In this document: positions 7,032-13,156 of the stretch, in pieces
Numbering within the stretch: position 1 is the first letter of the stretch
Layout: every line of letters starts with the position of its first letter
Assembly: GCA_013042695.1 (NCBI GenBank)
Contig: JABDPQ010000054.1
Location: 1 to 13,156, forward strand
DNA: 13,156 nucleotides
Source: Desulfobacterales bacterium
GTDB taxonomy: Bacteria > Desulfobacterota > Desulfobulbia > Desulfobulbales > Desulfocapsaceae
Reading direction: 5' to 3'
Program-made: the position numbers and the translations under genes
The notes under the pieces: generated by a model
Told to the model about the DNA's origin: nothing
The model's database searches: none
Seen by the model: only the letters and a program-made list of their open reading frames with translations

Positions 7032-7258
7032 CGCATGAGGATCCGTTGTAATACATGAGAACCCATGGAAAACAAAAGCACGATAAACTTCTTTTAGGTA
7101 GTGTGGCTGAGCAGGTCTCTAAGGCGGACAATTGCTTCGCATTGGTGACGAACCTTAATGCTAAGTCTAGTCATGTTGAATAGTCTTTTCACGTTTGGTG
7201 TAAGATTTTCCAATAACATCTAAAAGCCTAATTTCTGATTAGCGCTAAAAAAGGATTT

Positions 7259-8296
7259 ATGTTCTCGCCATTTAACTTTTTGTTCGGCTGGCTTTCAAAT
7301 GATCTGGCAATAGATCTTGGCACGGCAAACACCTTACTCTATGTAAAAGGTAAAGGAATTGTTCTCCGTGAGCCATCGGTGGTTGCCGTCCGTCAGGACA
7401 ACCGCATGAGCAGAGTGCTGGCGGTTGGCCAGGAAGCCAAACTGATGCTTGGCAAGACTCCCGGCAATATCACTGCAATTAGACCTATCAAAGATGGGGT
7501 TATTGCTGATTTTGAAGTAACCGAAGCGATGTTGCGCTATTTTATAAAGAAGGTGCACAATCGCAGAACCCTGGTACATCCGAGAATCATCATTTCCGTT
7601 CCCTCCGGTATTACCCAGGTAGAAAAACGGGCGGTGCGAGAATCAGCTGAATCTGCGGGTGCCCGAGAAGTATATCTCATCGAGGAGCCGATGGCGGCAG
7701 CGATAGGCGCTGGTTTACCGATAACGGAACCAACTGCGAATATGATCGTTGATATTGGTGGCGGCACCACTGAAGTTGCGGTGATTTCCCTGGCAGGTAT
7801 CGTCTATGCAAAATCGGTTCGTGTAGCGGGTGATAAGATGGATGAATCCATCCTCCAGTATATCAAACGAAAACATAATCTGGCGATTGGTGAACGCACA
7901 GCAGAATTGATTAAAACAACCATCGGCAACGTCATGCCCGAAGAACCATATCAGAATATGGACATCAAAGGCCGCGATCTGGTGTCTGGCGTACCGAAGA
8001 CACTCACCGTTGGTGCCGATGAAATCCAGAAAGCAATAGCCGAACAGGTTGACGCTATAGTGGAAGCAGTGCGAGTTGCCTTAGAGGTGACGCCTCCCGA
8101 ACTTGCAGCCGATATTGTAGATCAGGGTATTGTACTAACCGGTGGCGGCGCTCTATTGAAAAACCTCGATAAGTGTTTGAAAGAAGAAACAGGAATGCCG
8201 ATAATTGTGGCTGACGACCCGCTTTCTTCTGTCGTACTTGGCTCTGGGCTGGCACTTGATAATTTGGATATCTTGAAAGAAGTCACCATTGATTAA
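7259..8296 (+). CDS. mreB: Rod shape-determining protein MreB
   Basis: A 345-residue actin homologue of normal MreB length. Visible motifs are AIDLGTANT (17-25, phosphate 1), IEEPMAAAIGAGLP (141-154), DIGGGTTEV (165-173, phosphate 2) and VLTGGGALL (292-300, adenosine). The N-terminus MFSPFNFLFGWL looks like the amphipathic membrane-binding helix that precedes the actin fold. MreB forms filaments under the inner membrane that guide lateral peptidoglycan synthesis with MreC, MreD, RodA and PBP2. No mreC or mreD follows: 627 bases without a supported gene and then an MFS gene come next, so this is an orphan copy and may be a second, specialised MreB. AAGGA precedes the ATG by only a few bases. 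The reading frame is intact. Confidence 0.97.
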   Translation: MFSPFNFLFGWLSNDLAIDLGTANTLLYVKGKGIVLREPSVVAVRQDNRMSRVLAVGQEAKLMLGKTPGNITAIRPIKDGVIADFEVTEAMLRYFIKKVHNRRTLVHPRIIISVPSGITQVEKRAVRESAESAGAREVYLIEEPMAAAIGAGLPITEPTANMIVDIGGGTTEVAVISLAGIVYAKSVRVAGDKMDESILQYIKRKHNLAIGERTAELIKTTIGNVMPEEPYQNMDIKGRDLVSGVPKTLTVGADEIQKAIAEQVDAIVEAVRVALEVTPPELAADIVDQGIVLTGGGALLKNLDKCLKEETGMPIIVADDPLSSVVLGSGLALDNLDILKEVTID

Positions 8297-8923
8297 TCTT
8301 TATGACCATGAGCAAACAAGTCAAGAACATCAATAGTAAGTCGGGGACGGTGTGTCTCCGTCGCTAGATGCTGAGCCTGATAATAATCCATCCATTTTGA
8401 CGGCTAGAAAAGATTTCTTTTGGTAATATTAAGACTTGAAAAATACGGGTATTTTGAACTTGTTCCTGATTCTATGACAATCTCTGTAAATTTCCCTAGC
8501 AAGAGGATACCGCTGGCAAGATTGGACTTGTAAAAAATTGGTGCGCGAGGCTAATCAGCAATCCTAATCTCCAGACCATCAATAAAGATAAATTTGCCAC
8601 AGCTTATCGGAATCCTGGCACGGTTTCAGACATTGAAGCTCAATAATCGGGGATAAAACGGAAGATTTTTAAACCTGTTTTTAACCTGATCAAAGAAAAG
8701 TAGGGACAGGCAAAAAAGGGAGGTGGTGGCAAGGATTATTCTGGGGCAGTATATTTACCAAATTAAGATTGATTTGATTCTTTAAAATGCTTCGGAGAAT
8801 TTCCCTGCAATCCGCAAATTCAGTATATTACCTGGAAAAAACCCAACCGCTACTTGATATCCATCGTTATGACCAAATAATAGGTCCTTAGTTAAATTAA
8901 AAAGCGAAAGAAAAGGAAGGGAA
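8297..8923. other. 627-base stretch without a supported gene
   Basis: No intact gene is seen on either strand. GGGGAC (8343-8348) and GTCTCC form a short hairpin within AAGTCGGGGACGG (8338-8350), and a similar AAGTAGGGACAGG lies near 8698; such GGGGAC blocks recall ends of REP/IS200-like elements, which is only an impression. An ATG-less frame of about 48 codons ends at a TAA near 8644-8646 (containing RLISNPNLQTINKDKF), and a further one near 8710-8780 contains ARIILGQYIYQIKIDL; both may be gene debris. The end of the stretch is AT-rich leader for the next gene, whose ribosome binding site AAGGAAGG is at 8913-8920. Confidence 0.4.
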
Positions 8924-10249
8924 ATGGCTGCTGGTGATCGGCTTGAGTATGGATTAGGTTGGTTTTACGACTTGCTCACTGGGGACGAAGACGCCCGGGT
9001 CTGCAAGGACATTCCTGACAGCGCCTGCAACGATCAGCCCCGAAACTTTTTCTCCTATTTGCTTGCCAATTTTTTGACCAAGATTTCCGATGAGCTCGTC
9101 AGCGCTCGACTTACCCTACCCTGGTTGTTTTCCATTCTAGGCATTCCAGCAAGTTTTATAGCTTTTCTGGTGCCGATCAGGGAAGCGGGCATACTGCTTC
9201 CTCAATTAATTGTAGCTGCCTATATACGCAGCATGCAGAGACGTAAGTTTGTATGGATCGTAGGTGCGTTACTATCTGCTGCAGCCTTGTTTTTGATGGC
9301 TGTGATTGGTTACCTGACAGAAGGTTTGTTCGCCGGCTGGTTACTAATCATCATGCTGCTGCTCTATAGCTTGGCTCGCGGGTTATGCTCGGTTTCCGCC
9401 AAAGACGTGCTCGGCAAGACGGTCTCAAAAAGCAGGAGAGGCAGACTCATGGGTTATAGTACTGCACTTGCCGGCATATCCACTATTGCGATCGGCTCAA
9501 TGATGCAGACCGACTTTTTAGGAGAGACAGATCTGACAGTTATGCTCGTTCTGCTTGCGGTTGCTGGTCTTGTATGGCTCCTTGCCTCTGCTGTGTTTGT
9601 CACTATTGCTGAGCCAGAAGGAGCGACTGAGGGCGGCGGAAATGCGCTGTATGAGGCTTTTCGAAGCCTACGTCTGATTAGTGATGACCGCTCCTTCAGA
9701 CAATATCTGCTCAGCCGTATCATGCTCTTAAGCGTCGTTTTGGTGGTACCATTCTACGTTATGCTTATCCAGCTAAGCCTAGGTGCTCGCCCATCATTGC
9801 TCGGCTGGCTTATTATAATCAGCGGCCTTTCTCAAAGTCTAAGTGCTCCACTAATTGGTTTTTGTGCCGACCGCAGCAGTCGCCTGGTAATGGCAGTTGC
9901 TTCTTTTCTGGCTGGCAGTATTGGTGTTCTAGTGTGGCTCATTATAGAGCTTGGCGACGCCTCTTCGGTCTCTACTCTGTGTGCAATGCTTATCTTTTTC
10001 TTCATCAATCTTGCCTATGGCGCGGCTCGACTGGGCCGAAAAGTGTATCTGGTCGATCTCGCCACCGCTGACAACCGGGCCCAGTACGTGGCTGTCAGCA
10101 ATTCGATTATCGGCTTCATGCTTCTAATTGGTGGCACGATTGGTTTTGCCGCAGAAGTATTTGCCGTACACACGATCATATTAATACTCTCAATCGTTTC
10201 CCTACTGGCAGGAGTTTATATTCTGCGCCTCAAAGAAGCGAGCGGCTAA
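8924..10249 (+). CDS. MFS-type transporter
   Basis: The protein has 441 residues and roughly eleven to twelve hydrophobic segments after a soluble N-terminal stretch of about 43 residues. LPWLFSILGIPASFIAFLVP (65-84) with IREAGILLPQL (86-96), the RRGRLMGY loop (171-178), and GFCADRSSR (312-320; an MFS-like loop between segments) support a major facilitator superfamily fold. A role as secondary transporter in the inner membrane is likely; substrate and direction are unknown. It is not similar to the MFS protein at 4943-6208 beyond fold level. The soluble N-terminus holds two cysteines (27, 35). A strong AAGGAAGG ribosome binding site lies three bases before the ATG. A ClC transporter gene follows after 377 bases in the same direction. 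Confidence 0.8.
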   Translation: MAAGDRLEYGLGWFYDLLTGDEDARVCKDIPDSACNDQPRNFFSYLLANFLTKISDELVSARLTLPWLFSILGIPASFIAFLVPIREAGILLPQLIVAAYIRSMQRRKFVWIVGALLSAAALFLMAVIGYLTEGLFAGWLLIIMLLLYSLARGLCSVSAKDVLGKTVSKSRRGRLMGYSTALAGISTIAIGSMMQTDFLGETDLTVMLVLLAVAGLVWLLASAVFVTIAEPEGATEGGGNALYEAFRSLRLISDDRSFRQYLLSRIMLLSVVLVVPFYVMLIQLSLGARPSLLGWLIIISGLSQSLSAPLIGFCADRSSRLVMAVASFLAGSIGVLVWLIIELGDASSVSTLCAMLIFFFINLAYGAARLGRKVYLVDLATADNRAQYVAVSNSIIGFMLLIGGTIGFAAEVFAVHTIILILSIVSLLAGVYILRLKEASG

Positions 10250-10411
10250 TATCTTCTCTGAGCTTTTTTCGTTGATCTTACTCGCTTTTACCGATCACTC
10301 TTGATCCTCCAGAATTAAATCGGTCAAACATTACAGAGGTTATTCGATATTGCCAGATCTACTACCTAGTCTTCACCCAGAAACGGCTCTTTTGGTCAAT
10401 ATCATTGTTGT

Positions 10412-10444
10412 GCTCCAAATTTTCTATGGATCGAACCTTGCCAG
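10412..10444 (+). repeat. Imperfect 33-bp direct repeat, left copy
   Basis: Begins GCTCCAA and ends CTTGCCAG. It matches 12413-12445 at 26 of 33 positions without gaps. The pair flanks the ClC gene in direct orientation, about 2.0 kb apart. Confidence 0.4.
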
Positions 10445-10584
10445 TGGAATCCTCACGAGAATAATGCAAGAAGGAGACATTATTAAAAAGAAGCTTGTAT
10501 ACTTACCACAACTAACCTTATACATAGCTTTACAAAAAACTGATTTGATCTGTCGAAGGATTTATTGATCAGACATCATGTATG

Positions 10585-10607
10585 TTTCCTGCAGGAAATT
10601 TCCTGCA
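10585..10607. promoter_or_regulatory. Overlapping palindromes upstream of the ClC gene
   Basis: TTTCCTGCAGGAAA (10585-10598) is a perfect 14-bp palindrome, and TGCAGGAAATTTCCTGCA (10590-10607) is a perfect 18-bp palindrome that overlaps it. Together they give three TTTCCTGCA-type half-sites in alternating orientation within 23 bases, ending 19 bases before the ATG at 10627. The position fits an operator or a 5' UTR hairpin controlling translation; which cannot be told from sequence. Confidence 0.5.
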
Positions 10608-10626
10608 TCACCCAGCATGAGGATCG

Positions 10627-12393
10627 ATGACTTCAAAACAAAGTGTAGCAGACACACTTTATCCCCTTCTCATAGCTGTGGCCATTGGTGTTCTTGCAGG
10701 CTTGGGTGCCGTGGCCTTTCGCATGCTTATCAGTATTGAGATCGATTTACTTTGGCCGGATGGGGACAGTTTTGTAGAACGTTACAAGAAAGCCCATTGG
10801 GCCTGGCGTCTGACGGCACCGATGCTCGCCGGTCTAATAATCAGCCCCCTGATTTTTCGCGCTGCACCCGAGGTAAGAGGCCCTGGAGTTTCTGAGGTCA
10901 TCAAGGCTCTCAGCCTTCAGGATGGTATTATTCGGCGCCGGGTTACCGCGCTCAAAAGCTTTGCAACTGCAACCTTTATTGCAGCCGGATGTTCGGTTGG
11001 CCGTGAGGGACCAATCGTGCACATTGGTGCATCAATCGGTTCCTCGGTTACCCAGTTGCTGCGACTGGGGCCAGACAAACGGAAATTGGCTATCGCGTGC
11101 GGTGCAGCTGCCGGCATTGCCGCCACTTTCCAGGCACCGATGACCGGCACCATGTTTGCCGTGGAAATACTGCTTTTTGACCTGGAAGTCGCGTCGCTTT
11201 CAAACATCGTCATTGCCTCAGTGACCGGAACCGTTGTGGCCAAGGCTTTTGGGGCGAATGATACTATTTTCCAAATCCCTTTCTTTACCCTTTCTCATCC
11301 AGGTGAACTGCTGCTCTACGTCATTTTGGGGCTGATTACCGGTCTTTTCAGTTTACTTTTCATGGCATATATTTTCTCACTGCCAAAGCTTTTCAGCAAA
11401 TTACGCATCCCGGAATGGCTTGCCCCTGCAGCAGCAGGGCTGGCAGTTGGAGGATTAGGTCTGTTTCGCCCTGAAGCTCTAGGCATAGGTTATGAAACCA
11501 TCAATGAGGTTCTGGGCGGTCAGAGTATCCTTGGCGTGGTTGCGCTTATACTGATAGCCAAAATCCTCGCTACCGGACTATGTGTTGGCTCAGGGATGAG
11601 TGGTGGCGTCTTCGCCCCCTCACTATTTATCGGCGCAATGCTTGGCTGCCTGTTTGGTCATGTAGCAGGCCTTTTCTGGCCTGACATGCCTCTCTCGCCG
11701 GCACATTACGCCTTGATAGGAATGGGGGCGTTTGTTGCAGGGACAACGCTTGCACCCATAACAGCAATCCTGACCATTTTTGAATTAACCTATAATTACC
11801 AGGTTGTGCTACCCTTGATGGCAGCCTGCATTCCCAGCCTTGTTGTAGTTCGTTTGCTGCATGATTTCTCAATATATGAAACAAAACTTCTCACCCAGGG
11901 TATCAGGATCGTACGAGGCCATGACGCCAATCGCCTTCGCTCGTTGACCGTGAAAAATACCATGTGTGAAGAATATGAGTTCCTCAGGGCATCAACACCA
12001 TTTCATGAGTTGGTAAAAATGGTTTTGCATAGTCCGTTTCCCCACTTCATGGTGCTTGACGAAAAAGATTTTCTGGTTGGGGTACTCAGCTTGCGGGACG
12101 TGAGAAGCCGTTTGGCAGACCCCGAATACAGCGGTGATGATGAAGTTGCGGCTGATATAATGACTAAAGATGTTATTACCGTAAGTGAGGACCAGAATCT
12201 CGAAAATGCTTTCAAGCTGTTTTCTCAGGGCAACTTCTCATTCTTACCGGTTTTGAGCAAAAACGACTCAAGAAGAGTTGTCGGTTATTTGAAAAAAGAT
12301 GATTTGCTGAATGCTTATGATCAACATATTTTGCGCGGACAGGTACGCCCCGCAAACCGATGGGTCTCTCCAATCAGCAACCCATTTAAATGA
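10627..12393 (+). CDS. ClC-family chloride (anion) transporter with two CBS domains
   Basis: A 588-residue membrane protein. The ClC core covers residues 10 to about 420, with the gate motif GREGPIVH at 125-132 (gating Glu127), GSGMSGGVFAPSLFIGA at 321-337 and a likely pore tyrosine at 417 (SIYETKL). Two CBS domains follow, about 441-493 (TVKNTM) and 507-564 (ADIMTKDVITV), which usually sense adenine nucleotides. The first selectivity motif is GPGVS (85-89), with Pro where E. coli ClC has the chloride-binding Ser107. The position of the internal proton glutamate (Glu203 in E. coli ClC) appears to be Ile181 (FAVEI, 177-181), which leaves open whether this is a coupled H+ exchanger or a more channel-like protein. 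GAGGA at 10619-10623 serves as ribosome binding site. Confidence 0.93.
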   Translation: MTSKQSVADTLYPLLIAVAIGVLAGLGAVAFRMLISIEIDLLWPDGDSFVERYKKAHWAWRLTAPMLAGLIISPLIFRAAPEVRGPGVSEVIKALSLQDGIIRRRVTALKSFATATFIAAGCSVGREGPIVHIGASIGSSVTQLLRLGPDKRKLAIACGAAAGIAATFQAPMTGTMFAVEILLFDLEVASLSNIVIASVTGTVVAKAFGANDTIFQIPFFTLSHPGELLLYVILGLITGLFSLLFMAYIFSLPKLFSKLRIPEWLAPAAAGLAVGGLGLFRPEALGIGYETINEVLGGQSILGVVALILIAKILATGLCVGSGMSGGVFAPSLFIGAMLGCLFGHVAGLFWPDMPLSPAHYALIGMGAFVAGTTLAPITAILTIFELTYNYQVVLPLMAACIPSLVVVRLLHDFSIYETKLLTQGIRIVRGHDANRLRSLTVKNTMCEEYEFLRASTPFHELVKMVLHSPFPHFMVLDEKDFLVGVLSLRDVRSRLADPEYSGDDEVAADIMTKDVITVSEDQNLENAFKLFSQGNFSFLPVLSKNDSRRVVGYLKKDDLLNAYDQHILRGQVRPANRWVSPISNPFK

Positions 12394-12412
12394 TTTTCCT
12401 GATTACCCCCGC

Positions 12413-12445
12413 GCTCCAATTTCTCTGCGAATCAAATCTTGCCAG
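12413..12445 (+). repeat. Imperfect 33-bp direct repeat, right copy
   Basis: Partner of 10412-10444 with 26 of 33 identical positions; it starts 20 bases after the ClC stop codon. Conserved ends are GCTCCAA and CTTGCCAG. Confidence 0.4.
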
Positions 12446-12490
12446 AGCATCTTTGTGAGTCATGTTCAATAGCTATTACAGTCGTTTGAC

Positions 12491-12519
12491 TTGACAAGGT
12501 ATGCACTCACCATTAAGAT
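12491..12519 (+). promoter_or_regulatory. Near-consensus sigma-70 promoter
   Basis: TTGACA (12491-12496), a 17-base spacer and TAAGAT (12514-12519). It is the best-looking promoter in the window. It lies in the 351-base gap after the ClC gene and would give the 94-residue gene a leader of more than 200 bases, or drive a small RNA within that leader. Confidence 0.55.
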
Positions 12520-12527
12520 TCCCTTAA

Positions 12528-12562
12528 ATATTTTTGTATAAAAATATATTGCGCAAAAATAT
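12528..12562. repeat. AT-rich hairpin and repeat in the leader
   Basis: ATATTTTT (12528-12535) and AAAAATAT (12540-12547) form a perfect 8-bp stem around GTAT; AAAAATAT recurs at 12555-12562. It lies just past the 12491-12519 promoter, near the expected transcription start. It could bind a regulator or melt easily; it is too AT-rich to be a typical terminator. Confidence 0.35.
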
Positions 12563-12650
12563 TTCGGCTATTGTGTCTCGGTAACATCGCTGTTTCTGAA
12601 AAGCCTTCAAAGTTCAGGGTCATATTAGAAGGTGACAAGGTGGAGTTATC

Positions 12651-12686
12651 GTAAAGTGATTATACATTATTACATATGTTGTATAA
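12651..12686. promoter_or_regulatory. Dyad and GTAAAGT element upstream of the 94-residue gene
   Basis: TTATACA (12660-12666) and TGTATAA (12680-12686) form an inverted repeat with the palindrome ACATATGT (12672-12679) between the arms. GTAAAGTGATTAT (12651-12663) at its left edge resembles GTAAAGTAATTAT in the RHH operator-like element at 230-242 (12 of 13 positions). It ends 58 bases before the ATG at 12745, where an operator could sit. Confidence 0.35.
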
Positions 12687-12744
12687 GCTTTATGGATACT
12701 AATAAAAAATCAATATCAATAATTATTCACGGGGGCCATCGGTA

Positions 12745-13029
12745 ATGACAAATTCAGAAGATATAATACCAAAAAAGACAAGTTTAGATAGAGCTGTTGA
12801 CTTAGTAGCTGGATTAAAAGAAATGCTCCATTATGCAAAATCTAATATCGAAAAATTATCTGAATATTGGCTCTTTATGGAAGATGAGGCGGGAAGAAAA
12901 GATTTAGCAGAAATGCTTGATGATCTCTTGGATAAGCAATCTTCTCTCCACACTGATCTGGAAGAAACGACTAATGCAATCGAGGTGGAGATAAACAGAA
13001 TAAAAAATGAGGATGGTGATTCATTGTAA
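12745..13029 (+). CDS. Small acidic helical protein of unknown function
   Basis: 94 residues, rich in Glu, Asp, Leu and Lys and almost free of Pro and Gly after residue 40, so it should be mostly alpha-helical, possibly a coiled coil (about residues 20-88). No signal peptide, membrane segment or known motif is seen. The coding region is more AT-rich than the ClC gene, which fits a foreign or recently acquired gene. GGGGG (12731-12735) is a weak ribosome binding site for the ATG at 12745. A near-consensus promoter and a dyad lie upstream. The stop codon is followed in frame by a transposase-like remnant, so this gene sits at the edge of a mobile-element scar. I do not recognise its family. Confidence 0.6.
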   Translation: MTNSEDIIPKKTSLDRAVDLVAGLKEMLHYAKSNIEKLSEYWLFMEDEAGRKDLAEMLDDLLDKQSSLHTDLEETTNAIEVEINRIKNEDGDSL

Positions 13030-13140
13030 AAGAGAGTGACAAGACTGGCAGTAAGTGATTGCTTCTATACATGGCGACATAAGTTCAAGACGCTTAATCA
13101 GGCACGGAACGAGCGAGGAGCCGGTGGAGTAGCCTGGTAG
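13030..13140 (+). pseudogene. Remnant resembling an IS3-family transposase OrfA helix-turn-helix
   Basis: Directly after the TAA at 13027-13029 and in the same frame, 36 codons run to TAG at 13138-13140. They include LAVSDCFYTWRHKFKTLNQ, close to the VSDATFYTWRKKFGG type sequence seen in OrfA of IS3-family elements, with one residue missing after VSD. There is no start codon or downstream catalytic part, so only a degenerate fragment is present. The IS family assignment rests on this short motif alone. Confidence 0.35.
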
Positions 13141-13156
13141 CGCTGTGAGCAGGCAC

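Larger units (their letters stand above)
10250..10626. other. Spacer before the ClC gene
   Basis: A TTG-started frame at 10350-10568 could encode 72 residues with one hydrophobic stretch, but it has no recognisable homology and overlaps a repeat, so I do not call it a gene. The stretch holds one copy of a 33-bp imperfect repeat (10412-10444) and overlapping palindromes at 10585-10607 just before the ClC start. Confidence 0.4.

Noticed and set aside
7097..7165. tRNA-like 5' half with a D-arm like sequence (GGCTGAGCAGGTCTCTAAGG)
   Set aside because: No acceptable anticodon stem, no GGTTCGA-type T arm and no closing acceptor strand follow, so it is not a functional tRNA; at most a relic or chance.
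7166..7183. Match of AGTCATGTTGAATAG to a similar 15-mer near 12459
   Set aside because: A 15-base match with one mismatch is expected by chance a few times in a window of this size.
8614..8630. Sigma-54 promoter beginning TGGCACG
   Set aside because: The -12 TTGC element is missing at the required spacing.
10350..10568. TTG-started frame of 72 residues with one hydrophobic stretch
   Set aside because: No recognisable homology, non-ATG start and overlap with a repeat found elsewhere in the window; coding status unsupported.

Overview
The window reads as ordinary bacterial chromosome with moderate G+C and several accessory-looking blocks. MreB with DLGTAN, DIGGGT and TGGGA motifs shows a rod-shaped, probably Gram-negative bacterium. 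The overall feel of the proteins suggests Desulfobacterota (Desulfobulbales-like), but this is an impression and not a proof. No rRNA, intact tRNA or CRISPR array is visible.

Left block (1-6898). Two paralogous ribbon-helix-helix (RHH) type genes lie on the minus strand about 6.7 kb apart: a 5' part cut by the window edge (1-166) and a complete copy (6314-6898). Both have the same promoter layout (-35 TTTACA, 17-bp spacer, -10 TAGAAT or TAATAT) embedded in a conserved 14-bp element, TGATGTAAAGTAAT. Each faces a divergent plus-strand unit. Between them is a three-gene plus-strand cluster: a 633-residue HExxxH/QEGLA metallopeptidase of the DUF1704 (MATCAP) family, a glutathione-synthetase-like ATP-grasp ligase whose start overlaps the peptidase stop codon, and an N-formylglutamate amidohydrolase-family zinc hydrolase. 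A convergent MFS transporter (4943-6208, minus) follows and lies downstream of the complete RHH gene, possibly in one operon with it. A ligase next to a peptidase of the family that removes the C-terminal tyrosine of tubulin suggests reversible addition and removal of an amino acid on a peptide, protein or small molecule. This is the most interesting hypothesis in the window.

Middle block (6899-10249). An orphan mreB (no mreC or mreD beside it) lies divergent from the complete RHH gene. A 627-base stretch without a convincing gene follows, then a second, unrelated MFS-type transporter.

Right block (10250-13156). A ClC-family anion transporter with two C-terminal CBS domains is preceded by overlapping palindromes built from TTTCCTGCA half-sites and flanked by an imperfect 33-bp direct repeat. 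Next come a long AT-rich leader with a near-consensus promoter and a dyad, a small acidic helical protein of 94 residues, and, immediately after its stop codon and in the same frame, a short remnant resembling an IS3-family transposase helix-turn-helix. Long gene-poor gaps and gene remnants suggest that the flanks have undergone decay and insertion.
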